Source: Phycisphaerales bacterium | Lineage (GTDB): Bacteria > Planctomycetota > Phycisphaerae > Phycisphaerales > UBA1924 | NCBI GenBank assembly: GCA_020845755.1 | Contig: JADLFE010000045.1 | Coordinates: forward strand, 38,912 to 102,911 | DNA: 64,000 bases | Reading direction: 5' to 3' | In this document: piece after piece, positions 28,290 to 37,251 of the stretch | Numbering within the stretch: the first letter of the stretch is position 1 | How the letters are laid out: each line of letters opens with the position of its first letter | The notes under the pieces: model-generated | Told to the model about the DNA's origin: nothing | What the model saw: the letters and a program-made list of their open reading frames with translations, nothing else | Databases searched by the model: none | Program-made: the position numbers and the translations under genes

Positions 28290-30154
28290 AGCCAACCGGG
28301 CCGCGCCGTGGACGGGACAATCGAGATGGATCCGACGAAACCCGGCGCGGGCCCCGCGACGGCCCGCGGACGCCGATGCGCGGATTTCGCCCGGGAGGGC
28401 CGCGACGCGAAGAGTCCAACGCCAAGGGCGGTGTGGGGCCTGACGCCGAACGTGGACAGGACCGGGGGGCTACTCGGGGCTTTGAGCGCGGCGAGCGGAT
28501 GCGTGGCCTTGGACTCGGCATCCGGCTCGTCCATGAAGACGACGACGTGATCGTGGTCGACAAACCAACGGGCGTGGTGACGGCCGTCATGATGACCGAA
28601 GGCGGCTTGCCCTCGAGTACGCCGTGTGTCTTCGGGCAGATCAAGCGTCACGTCAAGATGCGTTCGCGCCGTCGTGGCACGCGTGTGTGGATCATCCATC
28701 GCCTCGACAAGGAAGCCTCAGGCCTGCTGGTGTTCGCCAAGAGCGAGGCGGCGTACGAAAGTTTGAAAGAGCAATTCCGCACCAAGCGCGTGCATCGCCT
28801 GTACACCGCGGCGGTCGAGGGTGAACTGCAGGGACAAGGCCCGCAGGCGTCGGGAACGATCAGCACGTTCGTCGCCGAAGGCGCAGACGGCCTGATGCAC
28901 AGCGTGCGTGAGCCCGCCAGACACGCCCGCGACGGAGAGCGGGACAACTCCCGGGGCCACGACAACACACCGCAACTCGCGGTGACACACTATCGCGTGG
29001 TCGAGGTCGGCCCGAAACGGACCCTGATCCAAGTGCGATTGGAAACAGGGCGAAAGAACCAGATCCGCGTTCACATGTCGGAGATGGGTCACCCGCTGAT
29101 CGGCGACTGGCGATATCGCGGCACGGGCCCCAAGGAATGCGACGACCCGATGGGGCGTCTGTGTCTTCATGCCACTGAACTCGGATTCACTCATCCGGTC
29201 ACAGGCGAATCGATGCGTTTCACCAGCCCGGCGCCGGAAGAGTTCCGACGCTTGACGCGGCGCGGCGGCTCGCGCGCGGCGGAAGCGCCGGAAGAGCCCG
29301 TTGCCGAAAAACCCATGCCGCAGGTCAGCAACTCCTCGTGGGACCACGTGGCCGGCTGGTATGACCAACTCCTGAAGCATGGGCGGAGCGATCACCACCG
29401 CGACGTGATCATGCCGGGGACGCTCCGGCTGCTGGAATTGAAATCCGGCCAACGGATTCTCGATCTTGCCTGCGGCCAAGGAATCCTGACGCGCAGACTG
29501 GCCGAGAGCGGTGCGGACGCGGTCGGCGTCGATGCGTCGGAGAAATTGATTGACGCGGCGCGGCGCTGGGCCAAGGTCGCGGCCAGGCCAGCGAGGTTTG
29601 AGGTCGGCGACGCACGCGCGATCGAACCGGCGAAGTACGGCGAGTTCGACGGCGTCGCGTGCGTCATGGCGCTCATGAACATCGACCCGATCCTGCCCCT
29701 GATGCGCGGCGTGGCGGGTGTCTTGAAGCCTGGGGGGCGCTTCGTGATGGTGATTCTGCACCCGGCGTTTCGTGCGCCGGGTCGCACGAGTTGGGGATGG
29801 GAATACGAACGCTCGCGTCGCGGGCATCGCGCCGGAGCGCCGACGGAGAATGAGCAGGGCGACACGCCGCCGAGGCAGTACCGGCGTGTTGATGGCTATC
29901 TGATGCAGGAGCCGTCGGCGATCGTGATGAACCCCGGCGAGGTATCGAGCGGGAGCGAGCCGATCACGACGTGGACGTTCAATCGCCCGATCCAGGCGTA
30001 CGTGCGCGCGATCGCGGAGGCGGGGTTGCTCGTCGATGCGATCGAGGAATGGGCGAGCGCGCGGCGCAGTGCGCCCGGCCCGAGGGCGGATGAAGAGAAT
30101 CGCGCGCGGCGCGAAATCCCGATGTTCCTGGCGGTAAGGGCGCGAAAGGTGTGA
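28286..30154 (+). CDS. Fusion of RluA-type pseudouridine synthase and SAM-dependent methyltransferase
   Basis: A 622-residue protein in three parts. Residues 1-75 are a disordered Arg/Gly/Pro-rich basic tail, likely RNA-binding. Residues ~80-335 are a pseudouridine synthase of the RluA family: HRLDKEASGLLVFAKS with catalytic Asp141, then RLYTAAVEG and ETGRKNQIRVHMSEMGHPLIGD. Residues ~345-622 are a class I methyltransferase with ILDLACGQGILTRRLAESGA and GVDASEKLIDAARR near 390. The two would plausibly modify the same rRNA or tRNA. The target is unknown; the methyltransferase half resembles small-molecule types as much as RNA types. ATG overlaps the coaB stop. The frame is continuous through the domain boundary. 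Confidence 0.82.
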   Translation: MKPTGPRRGRDNRDGSDETRRGPRDGPRTPMRGFRPGGPRREESNAKGGVGPDAERGQDRGATRGFERGERMRGLGLGIRLVHEDDDVIVVDKPTGVVTAVMMTEGGLPSSTPCVFGQIKRHVKMRSRRRGTRVWIIHRLDKEASGLLVFAKSEAAYESLKEQFRTKRVHRLYTAAVEGELQGQGPQASGTISTFVAEGADGLMHSVREPARHARDGERDNSRGHDNTPQLAVTHYRVVEVGPKRTLIQVRLETGRKNQIRVHMSEMGHPLIGDWRYRGTGPKECDDPMGRLCLHATELGFTHPVTGESMRFTSPAPEEFRRLTRRGGSRAAEAPEEPVAEKPMPQVSNSSWDHVAGWYDQLLKHGRSDHHRDVIMPGTLRLLELKSGQRILDLACGQGILTRRLAESGADAVGVDASEKLIDAARRWAKVAARPARFEVGDARAIEPAKYGEFDGVACVMALMNIDPILPLMRGVAGVLKPGGRFVMVILHPAFRAPGRTSWGWEYERSRRGHRAGAPTENEQGDTPPRQYRRVDGYLMQEPSAIVMNPGEVSSGSEPITTWTFNRPIQAYVRAIAEAGLLVDAIEEWASARRSAPGPRADEENRARREIPMFLAVRARKV

Positions 30155-30214
30155 CGACGCGGTACCAAGGACCTGCAGACTGGTTCTTGTACGCGACACG
30201 TTGCCACGCGAAGC

Positions 30215-30255
30215 GTCCCGGGGCGGATTCGAACCGCCGACCTGCGATTTAGAAG
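30215..30255 (-). pseudogene. 3' half of split host tRNA-Arg(TCT)
   Basis: Read on the minus strand this is CTTCTAA, then ATCGC, a variable loop, T-arm GGCGG-TTCGAAT-CCGCC and acceptor strand CCGGGAC. It is an exact partner of the 5' half at 41775-41813. The sequence upstream of the anticodon loop on this side (GGC, ATCCCTTT...) is element DNA and cannot form an anticodon stem or acceptor. Confidence 0.9.
30249..30255. repeat. Left attachment core (attL)
   Basis: TTAGAAG, identical to 41775-41781. Flanking bases differ on both sides (t...g here, c...a on the right), so the shared core is exactly seven bases. It equals the anticodon loop CTTCTAA of the disrupted tRNA. Confidence 0.85.
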
Positions 30256-30668
30256 GCCAAAGGGATACACACAGAGTACACGGGAAATAGGCCACTTTCC
30301 AGCATGTTCATCGCTTGGTAAGGATATTGGCAAGGATCAACCCCGCGTAGGTGGACCAAGCGGGCCGGTAACACGGTGCGCCACACTTCCGCGAGATTCG
30401 CACCTCGACCGCCTTTGTCGCGGCGCGTAAACTTCCGTGGCCCCTGGGATATGAGCCGTCACCCGCCTTTGGGCGGAAACCGGGCCGGGGTCTGACTGAA
30501 CGCCGACGACTGCACGCCGAAGGCCGAACGAAGTAACGAAGGACAGCCGTTGAACCGCGAAACGCCCCCACAACTCGGCGCGTTCGTCTGTCCGTTCGCT
30601 CGCGGTTTCACCGTCCCCTGAAAGACGGCCCGATGCGTTGACGACTCGCGCTCTTGGGAGCACCGTCA
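30256..30668. other. Left end of the element, non-coding
   Basis: About 410 bases without a credible gene. GCCAAAGGGAT at 30256-30266, directly next to the core, recurs inverted near the right end. TTGGTAAGG (30315-30323) and TTGGCAAGG (30327-30335) form a 12-base-period pair related to motifs in the putative origin and right end. These are good candidates for integrase/excisionase arm sites. Confidence 0.5.
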
Positions 30669-30962
30669 ATGTCATCGACTTCATCCGGCGGGGCGCTCCC
30701 CGCTGAGTTTGCCCAGAGCGTCGCCCAGGCGGTCATCGCCGAAATCTCCCGACGCGGCTTCGTTCAGCCTGAATACCTCGACACGGCGCAAGCATCCACC
30801 TACACGGGGATGAGCGTCGATTGGCTGGCCAAGGGCCGCTGCGACGGCTTCGGTCCCCCGTACTCCAAGGTCAGTGATTCGCGCGGCGGCGCTGTCCGCT
30901 ATCGACGCGCGGACCTGGACAAGTTCATGGCCGACCGCCGCGAGAAGGGCGGGGAACGGTAA
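30669..30962 (+). CDS. AlpA/excisionase-like helix-turn-helix protein
   Basis: A 97-residue protein whose C-terminal ~60 residues form a MerR-like winged helix-turn-helix of the AlpA/Xis type: EYLDTAQASTYTGMSVDWLA, then GFGPPYSKV and GGAVRYRRADLDKFM. In phage-like elements such proteins act as excision directionality factors or transcription activators. The ATG at 30669 was chosen; a TTG 15 bases upstream is possible. It precedes the replication gene without a gap, its TAA touching the next ATG. It is the first gene of the rightward transcription unit. Confidence 0.75.
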   Translation: MSSTSSGGALPAEFAQSVAQAVIAEISRRGFVQPEYLDTAQASTYTGMSVDWLAKGRCDGFGPPYSKVSDSRGGAVRYRRADLDKFMADRREKGGER

Positions 30963-33227
30963 ATGGACACCGGATGCCACGCCAACTACGCCGACGCCTG
31001 GGCGTTTCTTGATCGGTTCCATCCTGGGCGACTCCGCGTCGTCACGGGAATCACGCTTGACCGCAAGCAGATTCCCACGACCACCTTCCGCCCCGACCAA
31101 GGCGCGGAGTTCATGCGCTGGGTTGATGCGTGCGCGAAGATGCCCGCCAATCTCTACTTCTCTGTCGCGGAACCGACCGGCCCGATGGACCAGAAGATGG
31201 AGCGAACGGACGTTCGCGCCGTTCACTTCCTGCACGTTGACGTAGACCCCCGCGCCGGTGAAGACCTGGAAGCGGAGCGGGTTCGCATCCTTGCGGCGCT
31301 TCGCAACCCGCCTGGGCTTCCCGCACCAACGGGTATTGTCTTCTCCGGTGGCGGATATCAAGCCTACTGGGCGCTGTCCGAACCCATCGTCACCGATGGA
31401 GACTTGGCGCGAGCCGAAGACGCTGCGCTCTACAACCTGGGCATTGAACGCGCCGTCGGCGGGGATTCGTGCCATGACGTGTCCCGGATCATGCGTCTTC
31501 CGGGTTCGATCAACCTGCCCGACGCGAAGAAGGCGAAGAAGGGCCGCGTTCCCGCGCTCGCCCAGGTGGTCGAATGGAACGCGGAGCGGGTGTACCCGCT
31601 CGCCACGTTCACCAAGGCCGCGCCGTCTGCCCAGGTGAGCGCCGACACTCTCGCGCCGAAGGTGAACGCTGACGACGTGCGGACGCTCGCCGAAGTTGAC
31701 GACCTGGGCGACAAGGTGTCGGACCTGTGCAAAGTCGTCATCGTCAATGGCGAAGACCCCAACACCCCAGGCCATTTCCCTTCGCGGAGTGAGGCCGTCT
31801 ACTGGGTTGCGTGTGAGTTGGTCCGCGCCGGCATGGACGATGCCACAATCCTTGGTGTTCTCCGTCAACCCGACTGGAAGATTGGCGATTCCATCCGCGA
31901 GAAGGGACGCAGCGCCGGGCGCTACGCCGCACGTCAGGTTGAACGTGCCCGCGCCGCCGTTGCCGAAGCGGACGCCGACTTCCACACCGACGACAAGGGG
32001 AACCCGTATCCCACGCCGCACAACATTCGCGTTTCAATCCAGAAACAAGGCGCTCGTCTGTGGTGGGATGAGTTCTCCGACCGGAAGTTCATCGAAGGCT
32101 TCGCGGGGTTCGGACCACACCTTGACGACAAAGCCGTAGTCCGCCTGTGGATCAACGCGCAGGAACTTCATCAACTCCGCGTCGGCAAAGAGTTTTTCCA
32201 TGACGTGGTGTCCGACTTCGCGTTGTCGAATCGTCGGCATCCCGTGCGTTCGTACCTGGACGACGTGTCAGGCACCTGGGACGGAACGCCCCGCGTTGAA
32301 ACGTGGTTGATCGACCACGCGGGTGCGCCGGACACGCCTTACGTCCGCGCCGTGTCGCGGCTGTCCCTTGTCGCGGCGGTGCGCCGCATTCTCCAACCGG
32401 GGTGCAAGTTCGATGAAATGCCGATCCTGGAAGGGCCGCAAGGTGGCGGGAAGTCTTCGCTTCTCCGCGTCCTCTGCCCCGATGAATCGTGGTTCACCGA
32501 CGACCTTCCGTTGGACGGGGACGCCAAACGCTTCATCGAAGCGGTCAAGGGCAAGTGGATCATTGAAGCGGGCGAGTTGAAGGGAATGCGCAAGGCCGAA
32601 GCGGACGCGCTGAAGTCGGCGCTGTCGCGTCAGGTGGACCGGGCGCGCATGGCCTACGGACGCGAGCCGGTGGAGTTGGCGCGTCAGTGCATCATCTTCG
32701 GCACTACCAACAGCGAACGCTATCTGAAAGACACCACGGGGAACCGGCGTTACTGGCCGATCCGGTGTGGTGCGTTGAAGGTGGCGGCGCTTGCCCAGGT
32801 GCGAGATCAACTGTGGGCAGAGGCCGCGCGGCTGGAAGCCGACGGCGCGTCGATTCGTTTGGACCCGACGTTGTACCCGCACGCGGCGGAGGAACAGGAC
32901 TCCCGCCGACAGGAAGACCCATTCTTGGAGGCGCTGGAACCGGCGCTGGCGGGGCTGGTGGGCAAACTCCGGGCGCAGGACGCTTGGTGCATCGTCGGCA
33001 AACAGGACGTGGGCCATCGCACGCAGGACGACATGAACCGCCTGGGTGAGGCGATGCGCCTGCTCGGTTGGGAACGGAGCCGACGCCGGTTCGGTGGCGC
33101 TGGCAATCGGGAGTGCTGCTACCTGAAGGGAACGGAAATGGAGCGGGAACGCCCCGTGGTGTTCAACGCTGACGGTGGCGAGTGGCGGGCAATGCTGACC
33201 GGGGAGGGGGCATCCGATGCGTTCTAG
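30963..33227 (+). CDS. Replication protein: RepB-like primase fused to VapE-type helicase/ATPase
   Basis: A 754-residue protein. The N-terminal ~230 residues look like a RepB-type DNA primase: VHFLHVDVDPRAGEDLEAER with its acidic triad, GIVFSGGGYQAYWAL, and DVSRIMRLPGSINLPD. The C-terminal half is a VapE ('virulence-associated E') P-loop domain: YLDDVSGTWDGTPRVETWL, Walker A GPQGGGKSS near residues 491-499, then KWIIEAGELKGMRKAEADAL and IIFGTTNSERYLKDTTGNRR. Such proteins initiate autonomous replication in satellites and prophages (compare P4 alpha, SaPI and PICI rep modules). The region directly downstream carries iteron-like repeats, probably its origin. ATG 30963 directly follows the HTH gene. 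Confidence 0.82.
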   Translation: MDTGCHANYADAWAFLDRFHPGRLRVVTGITLDRKQIPTTTFRPDQGAEFMRWVDACAKMPANLYFSVAEPTGPMDQKMERTDVRAVHFLHVDVDPRAGEDLEAERVRILAALRNPPGLPAPTGIVFSGGGYQAYWALSEPIVTDGDLARAEDAALYNLGIERAVGGDSCHDVSRIMRLPGSINLPDAKKAKKGRVPALAQVVEWNAERVYPLATFTKAAPSAQVSADTLAPKVNADDVRTLAEVDDLGDKVSDLCKVVIVNGEDPNTPGHFPSRSEAVYWVACELVRAGMDDATILGVLRQPDWKIGDSIREKGRSAGRYAARQVERARAAVAEADADFHTDDKGNPYPTPHNIRVSIQKQGARLWWDEFSDRKFIEGFAGFGPHLDDKAVVRLWINAQELHQLRVGKEFFHDVVSDFALSNRRHPVRSYLDDVSGTWDGTPRVETWLIDHAGAPDTPYVRAVSRLSLVAAVRRILQPGCKFDEMPILEGPQGGGKSSLLRVLCPDESWFTDDLPLDGDAKRFIEAVKGKWIIEAGELKGMRKAEADALKSALSRQVDRARMAYGREPVELARQCIIFGTTNSERYLKDTTGNRRYWPIRCGALKVAALAQVRDQLWAEAARLEADGASIRLDPTLYPHAAEEQDSRRQEDPFLEALEPALAGLVGKLRAQDAWCIVGKQDVGHRTQDDMNRLGEAMRLLGWERSRRRFGGAGNRECCYLKGTEMERERPVVFNADGGEWRAMLTGEGASDAF

Positions 33228-33927
33228 CGTCCATCCCCCCGCCACGCCTGGACACCCAGGGGTGGACGGGAAATCGGCCCTGGGGCGTCAGGAAGGCCGA
33301 TTCTGGCCCCTGTCCACCCTGGCCGTCCCTGGACACCCCCGTTCCTTAGAGGGGCCGGGAGCGTACCCCATCCCTGGGCGGACGCCTCCCCTTCCTAATC
33401 CTCTGATTGAAGAGGGGTGGACAGAGTGGACAAGTAGAAAAGAGCCTGGAAAACAAGGCGAAAACGTGTCCACCCTCAGCATGGACAGAGGGATGGACAG
33501 GGATGGACGGCCACGGCTCCGCCCTGGGCGCACGCCCCTTGTGCCGCCCGTGTCGCCCGCATTCCCTTCGCGCCCGAGAACTCGCCATCTGCATGTTCTC
33601 GGTCTTTCGCCCTCTCTCCCAGGCCGCGCGGTCAGCCTTACCAACGGCTCCCCTTTCCTTACCAACGGCTCAAAGTCCTGTAGAAACCGCGTTTCTGTGG
33701 TCCCAGGGCCGTATCCCTCCCACCTCTTACTTCCCCGCTCCCCACCGTCGCCGACGTTACCGGCCCTCGATCCGTCAACCTGTGCGGCCTGTGACGGCTG
33801 GGAGGGATATAGGGGATGGGAGGGGGTTGACCAAAAACCAAACGAGATATGGGACTCCCATCCCCTCTGCCCGGATAGCGGCACGCATTTCGACCATCGC
33901 AACTTTTTTCCCCGGCGACCACCAGAT
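33228..33927 (+). other. Non-coding, iteron-rich region; candidate replication origin of the element
   Basis: About 700 bases after the replication gene. TGGAC(A/G) or its complement TGTCCA occurs about ten times between 33249 and 33509, including the tandem run at 33481-33509. CCTTACCAACGGCTC is repeated at 33636-33650 and 33657-33671. One frame stays open throughout, but it encodes an improbable Pro/Gly/Arg-rich peptide and the codon pattern is broken, so I regard it as non-coding. Iterons beside a rep gene are typical of origins; experimental support is lacking. Confidence 0.5.
33811..33866. promoter_or_regulatory. Perfect 12-bp inverted repeat enclosing a possible promoter
   Basis: AGGGGATGGGAG (33811-33822) and CTCCCATCCCCT (33855-33866) are perfect inverted copies separated by 32 bases. 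The spacer is AT-richer than its surroundings and begins with TTGACC at 33827, a possible -35. It lies 62 bases before the small-terminase-like gene and may be an operator. Confidence 0.45.
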
Positions 33928-34608
33928 ATGAGTACGAACCCACAACCCGATACCAACGGCCTTCCACCCGCTCCGACTCGCGGCTGTCCCGTCAGCGCGA
34001 GCATGTTTGATCGTTTGATGGAGTCGGCGCGTAAGGGCGGCTGGCCCGCCGTGTTCGTCACCTTCGCCCAGGGAGAGACGACGAAGGAAGCGAAGCCCAG
34101 CGCCGTGTACGAACGCCCGGCGCGTCGGCGCACGCTCGCGGGCTTCCTGGACAAGCGCCCCGACTTGAAGGCGCTGTTGGACAACGCAGCGCAGGAGCGC
34201 CGGGACCGCTTGTTGTCTCAACTGGAAGACGAAGTGGAGAAGATCGCGCTTGGCGCGGGCGATATCACCCAGGACTTTGACGACCGGGGCCGCGTCAAGC
34301 GCACCCGCGTTGATCGTCGGAACAAACTGCACGCGCTGTTGAAGTTGCTGGCTTCGCATGACCCGGACACCTACGCGGAGCGTCGCAAGTTGGACGCCAC
34401 CGTGTCCGGTCAGGTTGACCACCGGCACGCTCACGCTCACTTGAACGTCGGCGGCACCGGCGGCTATCTGGTGAACGTCGAAATGATCCAGAGTTTGGAA
34501 CCGGCGGACCAAGCCGATTTCATGCGGCTTCTCCAACTCTGCGAAGACAAGCGCCGCGAGCGCCCGCAACACACCCTCCCACCTGGGCAGAACGGAGAAC
34601 ACCAATGA
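33928..34608 (+). CDS. Phage small-terminase-like protein
   Basis: A 226-residue hydrophilic protein. The central part RRRTLAGFLDKRPDLKALLD, then RDRLLSQLEDEVEKIALGAG and RVDRRNKLHALLKLLASHDP, DTYAERRKLD, resembles small terminase subunits. Those have a helix-turn-helix, then an 'R..K..AL..L..K..P..YG'-like segment. Small terminase subunits recognise pac/cos DNA; satellites such as PICIs use their own to redirect packaging. The match is by pattern only and a simple DNA-binding protein cannot be excluded. ATG 33928 is chosen; in-frame sequence upstream looks non-coding. Its TGA overlaps the next ATG. Confidence 0.5.
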   Translation: MSTNPQPDTNGLPPAPTRGCPVSASMFDRLMESARKGGWPAVFVTFAQGETTKEAKPSAVYERPARRRTLAGFLDKRPDLKALLDNAAQERRDRLLSQLEDEVEKIALGAGDITQDFDDRGRVKRTRVDRRNKLHALLKLLASHDPDTYAERRKLDATVSGQVDHRHAHAHLNVGGTGGYLVNVEMIQSLEPADQADFMRLLQLCEDKRRERPQHTLPPGQNGEHQ

Positions 34609-34865
34609 CCCCCGGCACACGCGATACCAAGCGCACGCAGTTTCTTTCCATCAAGTCCCGCACGGTTGGGCTGACGGAGGATGAGCGGAAGGAACTGCAA
34701 CACCAAGCGAGTTTGCCCCAGGAGGTTCACACAACGGGCGGACTCATCATCGTTGAACGCCCGCCCATGACTGTCGATGCGTGGCGCGAGTACGCCGCGA
34801 AGCGGAACGCGGAGTCTCAGGTACGCGCCGCGGAGGAACGCGACAAGTTAGAGGACGTGCCTTGA
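34605..34865 (+). CDS. Small unknown protein of the element
   Basis: An 86-residue charged protein that I do not recognise. It begins MTPGTRDTKRTQFLSIKSRT and has a central LIIVERPPMTVDAWREYAAK segment. No membrane segment or signal is visible. ATG 34605 overlaps the preceding stop (ATGA) and a GGAG lies about nine bases upstream, so it should be translated together with the small-terminase-like protein. A packaging or regulatory accessory role is possible from context alone. Confidence 0.6.
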   Translation: MTPGTRDTKRTQFLSIKSRTVGLTEDERKELQHQASLPQEVHTTGGLIIVERPPMTVDAWREYAAKRNAESQVRAAEERDKLEDVP

Positions 34866-34930
34866 TAAGTCGCAGAAAATCGTTGAAAAAGCGCCCTACA
34901 CCGACCAGCGCAAAACAGATAGAGTGCCAT

Positions 34931-35392
34931 ATGAACTTCGGGCCAAACACACTTGCGCTAGCAGAGAACGCCATTGATGATCGCACGGCGGAAGCGGTCA
35001 TCGACGCCATACGCGCGGCGGACGCCCAAGGTTTGGAGCGTGCGGATATCGACACAATCCGCCATGCCGCCGTCAAGCATCGCGCCCGGCTGCGCAGCGT
35101 CGCGGCGTGCCTTGGTTTCTTACGCTGCGAATCGTGCGGGGCATGGATTGATGCCGCGTGCGAACCCCGCGAAGACAACACGGGATGCCCGCACGTCGGC
35201 GAAGCGGATCGGGCGGACGTGTACGGCGGGCTGGCGATCTACCGCGTGTGCGGTGGCGAACTGAACTGTTCTCATTCGATCCCGCGTGGCGTGGCGAAGC
35301 GCCTACGCAACCAGAAGACCGCGACACCCACAACTCCTGAGTTGTCGCAGAGTCCCGCCGCGCCGCCGACAGGCGACGCAATGGCGGTTTAG
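34931..35392 (+). CDS. Unknown zinc-ribbon-like protein of the element
   Basis: About 153 residues. The N-terminal half is helical (LAENAIDDRTAEAVIDAIRA). The C-terminal half has cysteines arranged CESCGAWIDAAC, then CPHVG, then CGGELNC, which could bind zinc. A Thr/Pro-rich tail ends it. No known family recognised. ATG 34931 is used; in-frame starts further upstream overlap the previous gene in a different frame. It lies 65 bases after the 86-residue gene on the same strand. Confidence 0.55.
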   Translation: MNFGPNTLALAENAIDDRTAEAVIDAIRAADAQGLERADIDTIRHAAVKHRARLRSVAACLGFLRCESCGAWIDAACEPREDNTGCPHVGEADRADVYGGLAIYRVCGGELNCSHSIPRGVAKRLRNQKTATPTTPELSQSPAAPPTGDAMAV

Positions 35393-35551
35393 CGCGGCGG
35401 CATCCCCGCGCGTTCCCCGGTCCCGATTGGCGTCGGCAGCCGGGGTTTCTCGAAGTCGCTCCGGCCCGGACTTGTCGTCCGGGTTGGGGTTTCCAGCCTG
35501 GGCGTTCGTATTGGCCTGGGTTTCGCATCAAGTTCGGTTCGGAGACTTCGT

Positions 35552-36286
35552 ATGGACCCTTCTTCCACCGTTTCAATCAGCGTGTCGCCCGAGATGGCCG
35601 AGACAATCGCCGACAGATTCAACCTGTCGTTCGACGCCAACGGCCAGCCCGTCCGCCATGCGGCGTACACGGCTGGGCGGGGCGTTCTCGCGTCCCTTCA
35701 CGACACGTCGATTGGGTTGGCCAGCGCCGAACTGGATATCAAGCGCGCCGGGCTGACCGATCCGGCGACGGTTGATCGTCTGCGTCGGGCAGCCGTGAAC
35801 AAGATGAACGGCGTGCGCAAGTCCGCATCCGATGGACTCGCGGCGCTTCAGTCGCACGTCGATCAGATCAACGCAGGAATCGAAACTGACCTGGGCATTC
35901 CGACCGCACGCACCGACGTGAACGAAAACGCCCGCGCCGGGGAGATTCGTTCGTTCATTCGGTCGCTGCCCCAGCGTGAACGCTCCGAAGCAATCCGCAA
36001 GGCTATCGGTGAAGGCGATACCGCCGTAGCCGCTGCCGTTCTCAGCGCTTCCCCGCTGGCGTCGGGCCTGACGCGGAAGGAACAGGACTTCGCCCGCATG
36101 GATGCTGAAGAGAAGTTCTGCAAGCCCGCTGTTCAACTGCGCGAGTCCATCGGGAAGATGGTCGGGCTGGTTGAAACCGCAATCAACGTCACTGAGACGC
36201 GATTCGGCCCGCTCTGCGGCGTCGGTGACTCGCCCGCTGCCAAGGCCGCGCGTTCGCTCGCGGCGCTGGAAGGTGGTGCAGCGTGA
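35552..36286 (+). CDS. Unknown helical protein of the element
   Basis: A 244-residue protein, mostly alpha-helical and acidic, without membrane segments. A long helical section runs VDRLRRAAVNKMNGVRKSAS. Near residue 130 there is EIRSFIRSLPQRERSEAIRK. No family recognised. ATG 35552 has GGAG about seven bases upstream. Its stop overlaps the next GTG start (GTGA), so the following genes are translationally linked. A structural or scaffold-type function is possible but not shown. Confidence 0.6.
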   Translation: MDPSSTVSISVSPEMAETIADRFNLSFDANGQPVRHAAYTAGRGVLASLHDTSIGLASAELDIKRAGLTDPATVDRLRRAAVNKMNGVRKSASDGLAALQSHVDQINAGIETDLGIPTARTDVNENARAGEIRSFIRSLPQRERSEAIRKAIGEGDTAVAAAVLSASPLASGLTRKEQDFARMDAEEKFCKPAVQLRESIGKMVGLVETAINVTETRFGPLCGVGDSPAAKAARSLAALEGGAA

Positions 36287-36897
36287 GTGATACGAACCCC
36301 AACAATCCGACGCCGACCGTCGATGAACTGACCACGCGCCTTACAGCGATCCGCACCGGCATTGCGAAGGGGCTTGGACTCGCGGAGGATGCCACGGATG
36401 AAACGCTCCTTGCCCGCGCCGCGGAAGTGGCGAAGGAGCGCGACGACGCGAAGACCCGCGCCAACACCATCGCGGCGGAGCGCAACACGGAGAAGATGGA
36501 CGCGGAGATTCGCAGCGCCGTGACGAAGGCCGGTATCTTCGCTCAAAGCACCGATGATGCTACTGCGATCCTGCGCGGCGTCCTGGAAGTCACCGACAAG
36601 GGCGAAGTGCGCACGAAGGCCGCGCCCAACGTCGTGCCTGGGCAAACGGTGGAACAGTTCATCGCCGGACAGTTGAAGACGATGCGCCCGCACTACTGGC
36701 CGACAAGCATCGGGGGCGGGGCCAAGGGCGGGGGCTTTGCTGCCCACGCCGGGCCTGACGTTTCGTGCTTCAAGCCCGGTGGAACACTGACGGCGCAGTA
36801 TGCCCTTGTCGCCCGCGTTGGTGAACGTGCTGCCCTTGAAGCGTGCCGACGCTCTGGCATCGTGCCGCCCCCGTGGTTGATCGGGGGTGCGCGTTGA
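36283..36897 (+). CDS. Unknown coiled-coil protein of the element, scaffold-like
   Basis: A 204-residue protein starting at a GTG that overlaps the upstream stop. Residues ~10-80 form a charged coiled coil (ARAAEVAKERDDAKTRANTI). A Gly-rich stretch WPTSIGGGAKGGGF follows near 145, and a hydrophobic tail ends with PPPWLIGGAR. The layout faintly recalls phage scaffold proteins, but I see no diagnostic motif. TGA overlaps a TTG start of the next gene. Confidence 0.55.
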   Translation: MSDTNPNNPTPTVDELTTRLTAIRTGIAKGLGLAEDATDETLLARAAEVAKERDDAKTRANTIAAERNTEKMDAEIRSAVTKAGIFAQSTDDATAILRGVLEVTDKGEVRTKAAPNVVPGQTVEQFIAGQLKTMRPHYWPTSIGGGAKGGGFAAHAGPDVSCFKPGGTLTAQYALVARVGERAALEACRRSGIVPPPWLIGGAR

Positions 36898-37247
36898 GGC
36901 CCGCTTATGGCATCGCACTGACGATCCAGCGTGCCCTTCCCGACACGAAGGGCGCGTTCTATGCCTTCCGCCGTGGCTACACCGTCGTCTTCGGCCATGA
37001 CCCTGCCGACGCCGAGCGCGTGAAGCGCGAGGTGTCCGAAGTCCTGTACGAAGGGGACACGGCGGGGCGTCCCGCGAAAGAAGGTCCGTTCACCTGGGCC
37101 ATCATCGTTCCCGACGATCAGGCCGACGCGATGTTGGACCTGCTGTTCGGTGGCGAAGACGACGCGCGAGCCGACGCCGAAGCCGCCATTCTGTCCGCCC
37201 GTCTCCCGATCAGTTGGCGCTCGCCCGAGCCTGGGCGGAGGAGTTGA
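36894..37247 (+). CDS. Small unknown protein of the element
   Basis: About 117 residues from TTG 36894, which overlaps the previous stop as TTGA. It contains YGIALTIQRALPDTKGAFYA, then FTWAIIVPDDQADAMLDLLF, suggesting a small alpha/beta fold. No family recognised. The start is inferred from the pattern of 4-base overlaps in this operon. A longer frame upstream would lie inside the preceding gene. Confidence 0.5.
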   Translation: MRPAYGIALTIQRALPDTKGAFYAFRRGYTVVFGHDPADAERVKREVSEVLYEGDTAGRPAKEGPFTWAIIVPDDQADAMLDLLFGGEDDARADAEAAILSARLPISWRSPEPGRRS

Positions 37248-37251
37248 AGCG

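Noticed and set aside
33217..33927. 237-codon upstream extension of the small-terminase-like gene
   Set aside because: The peptide is Pro/Gly/Arg-rich and made of translated short repeats. The recognisable protein begins at ATG 33928.
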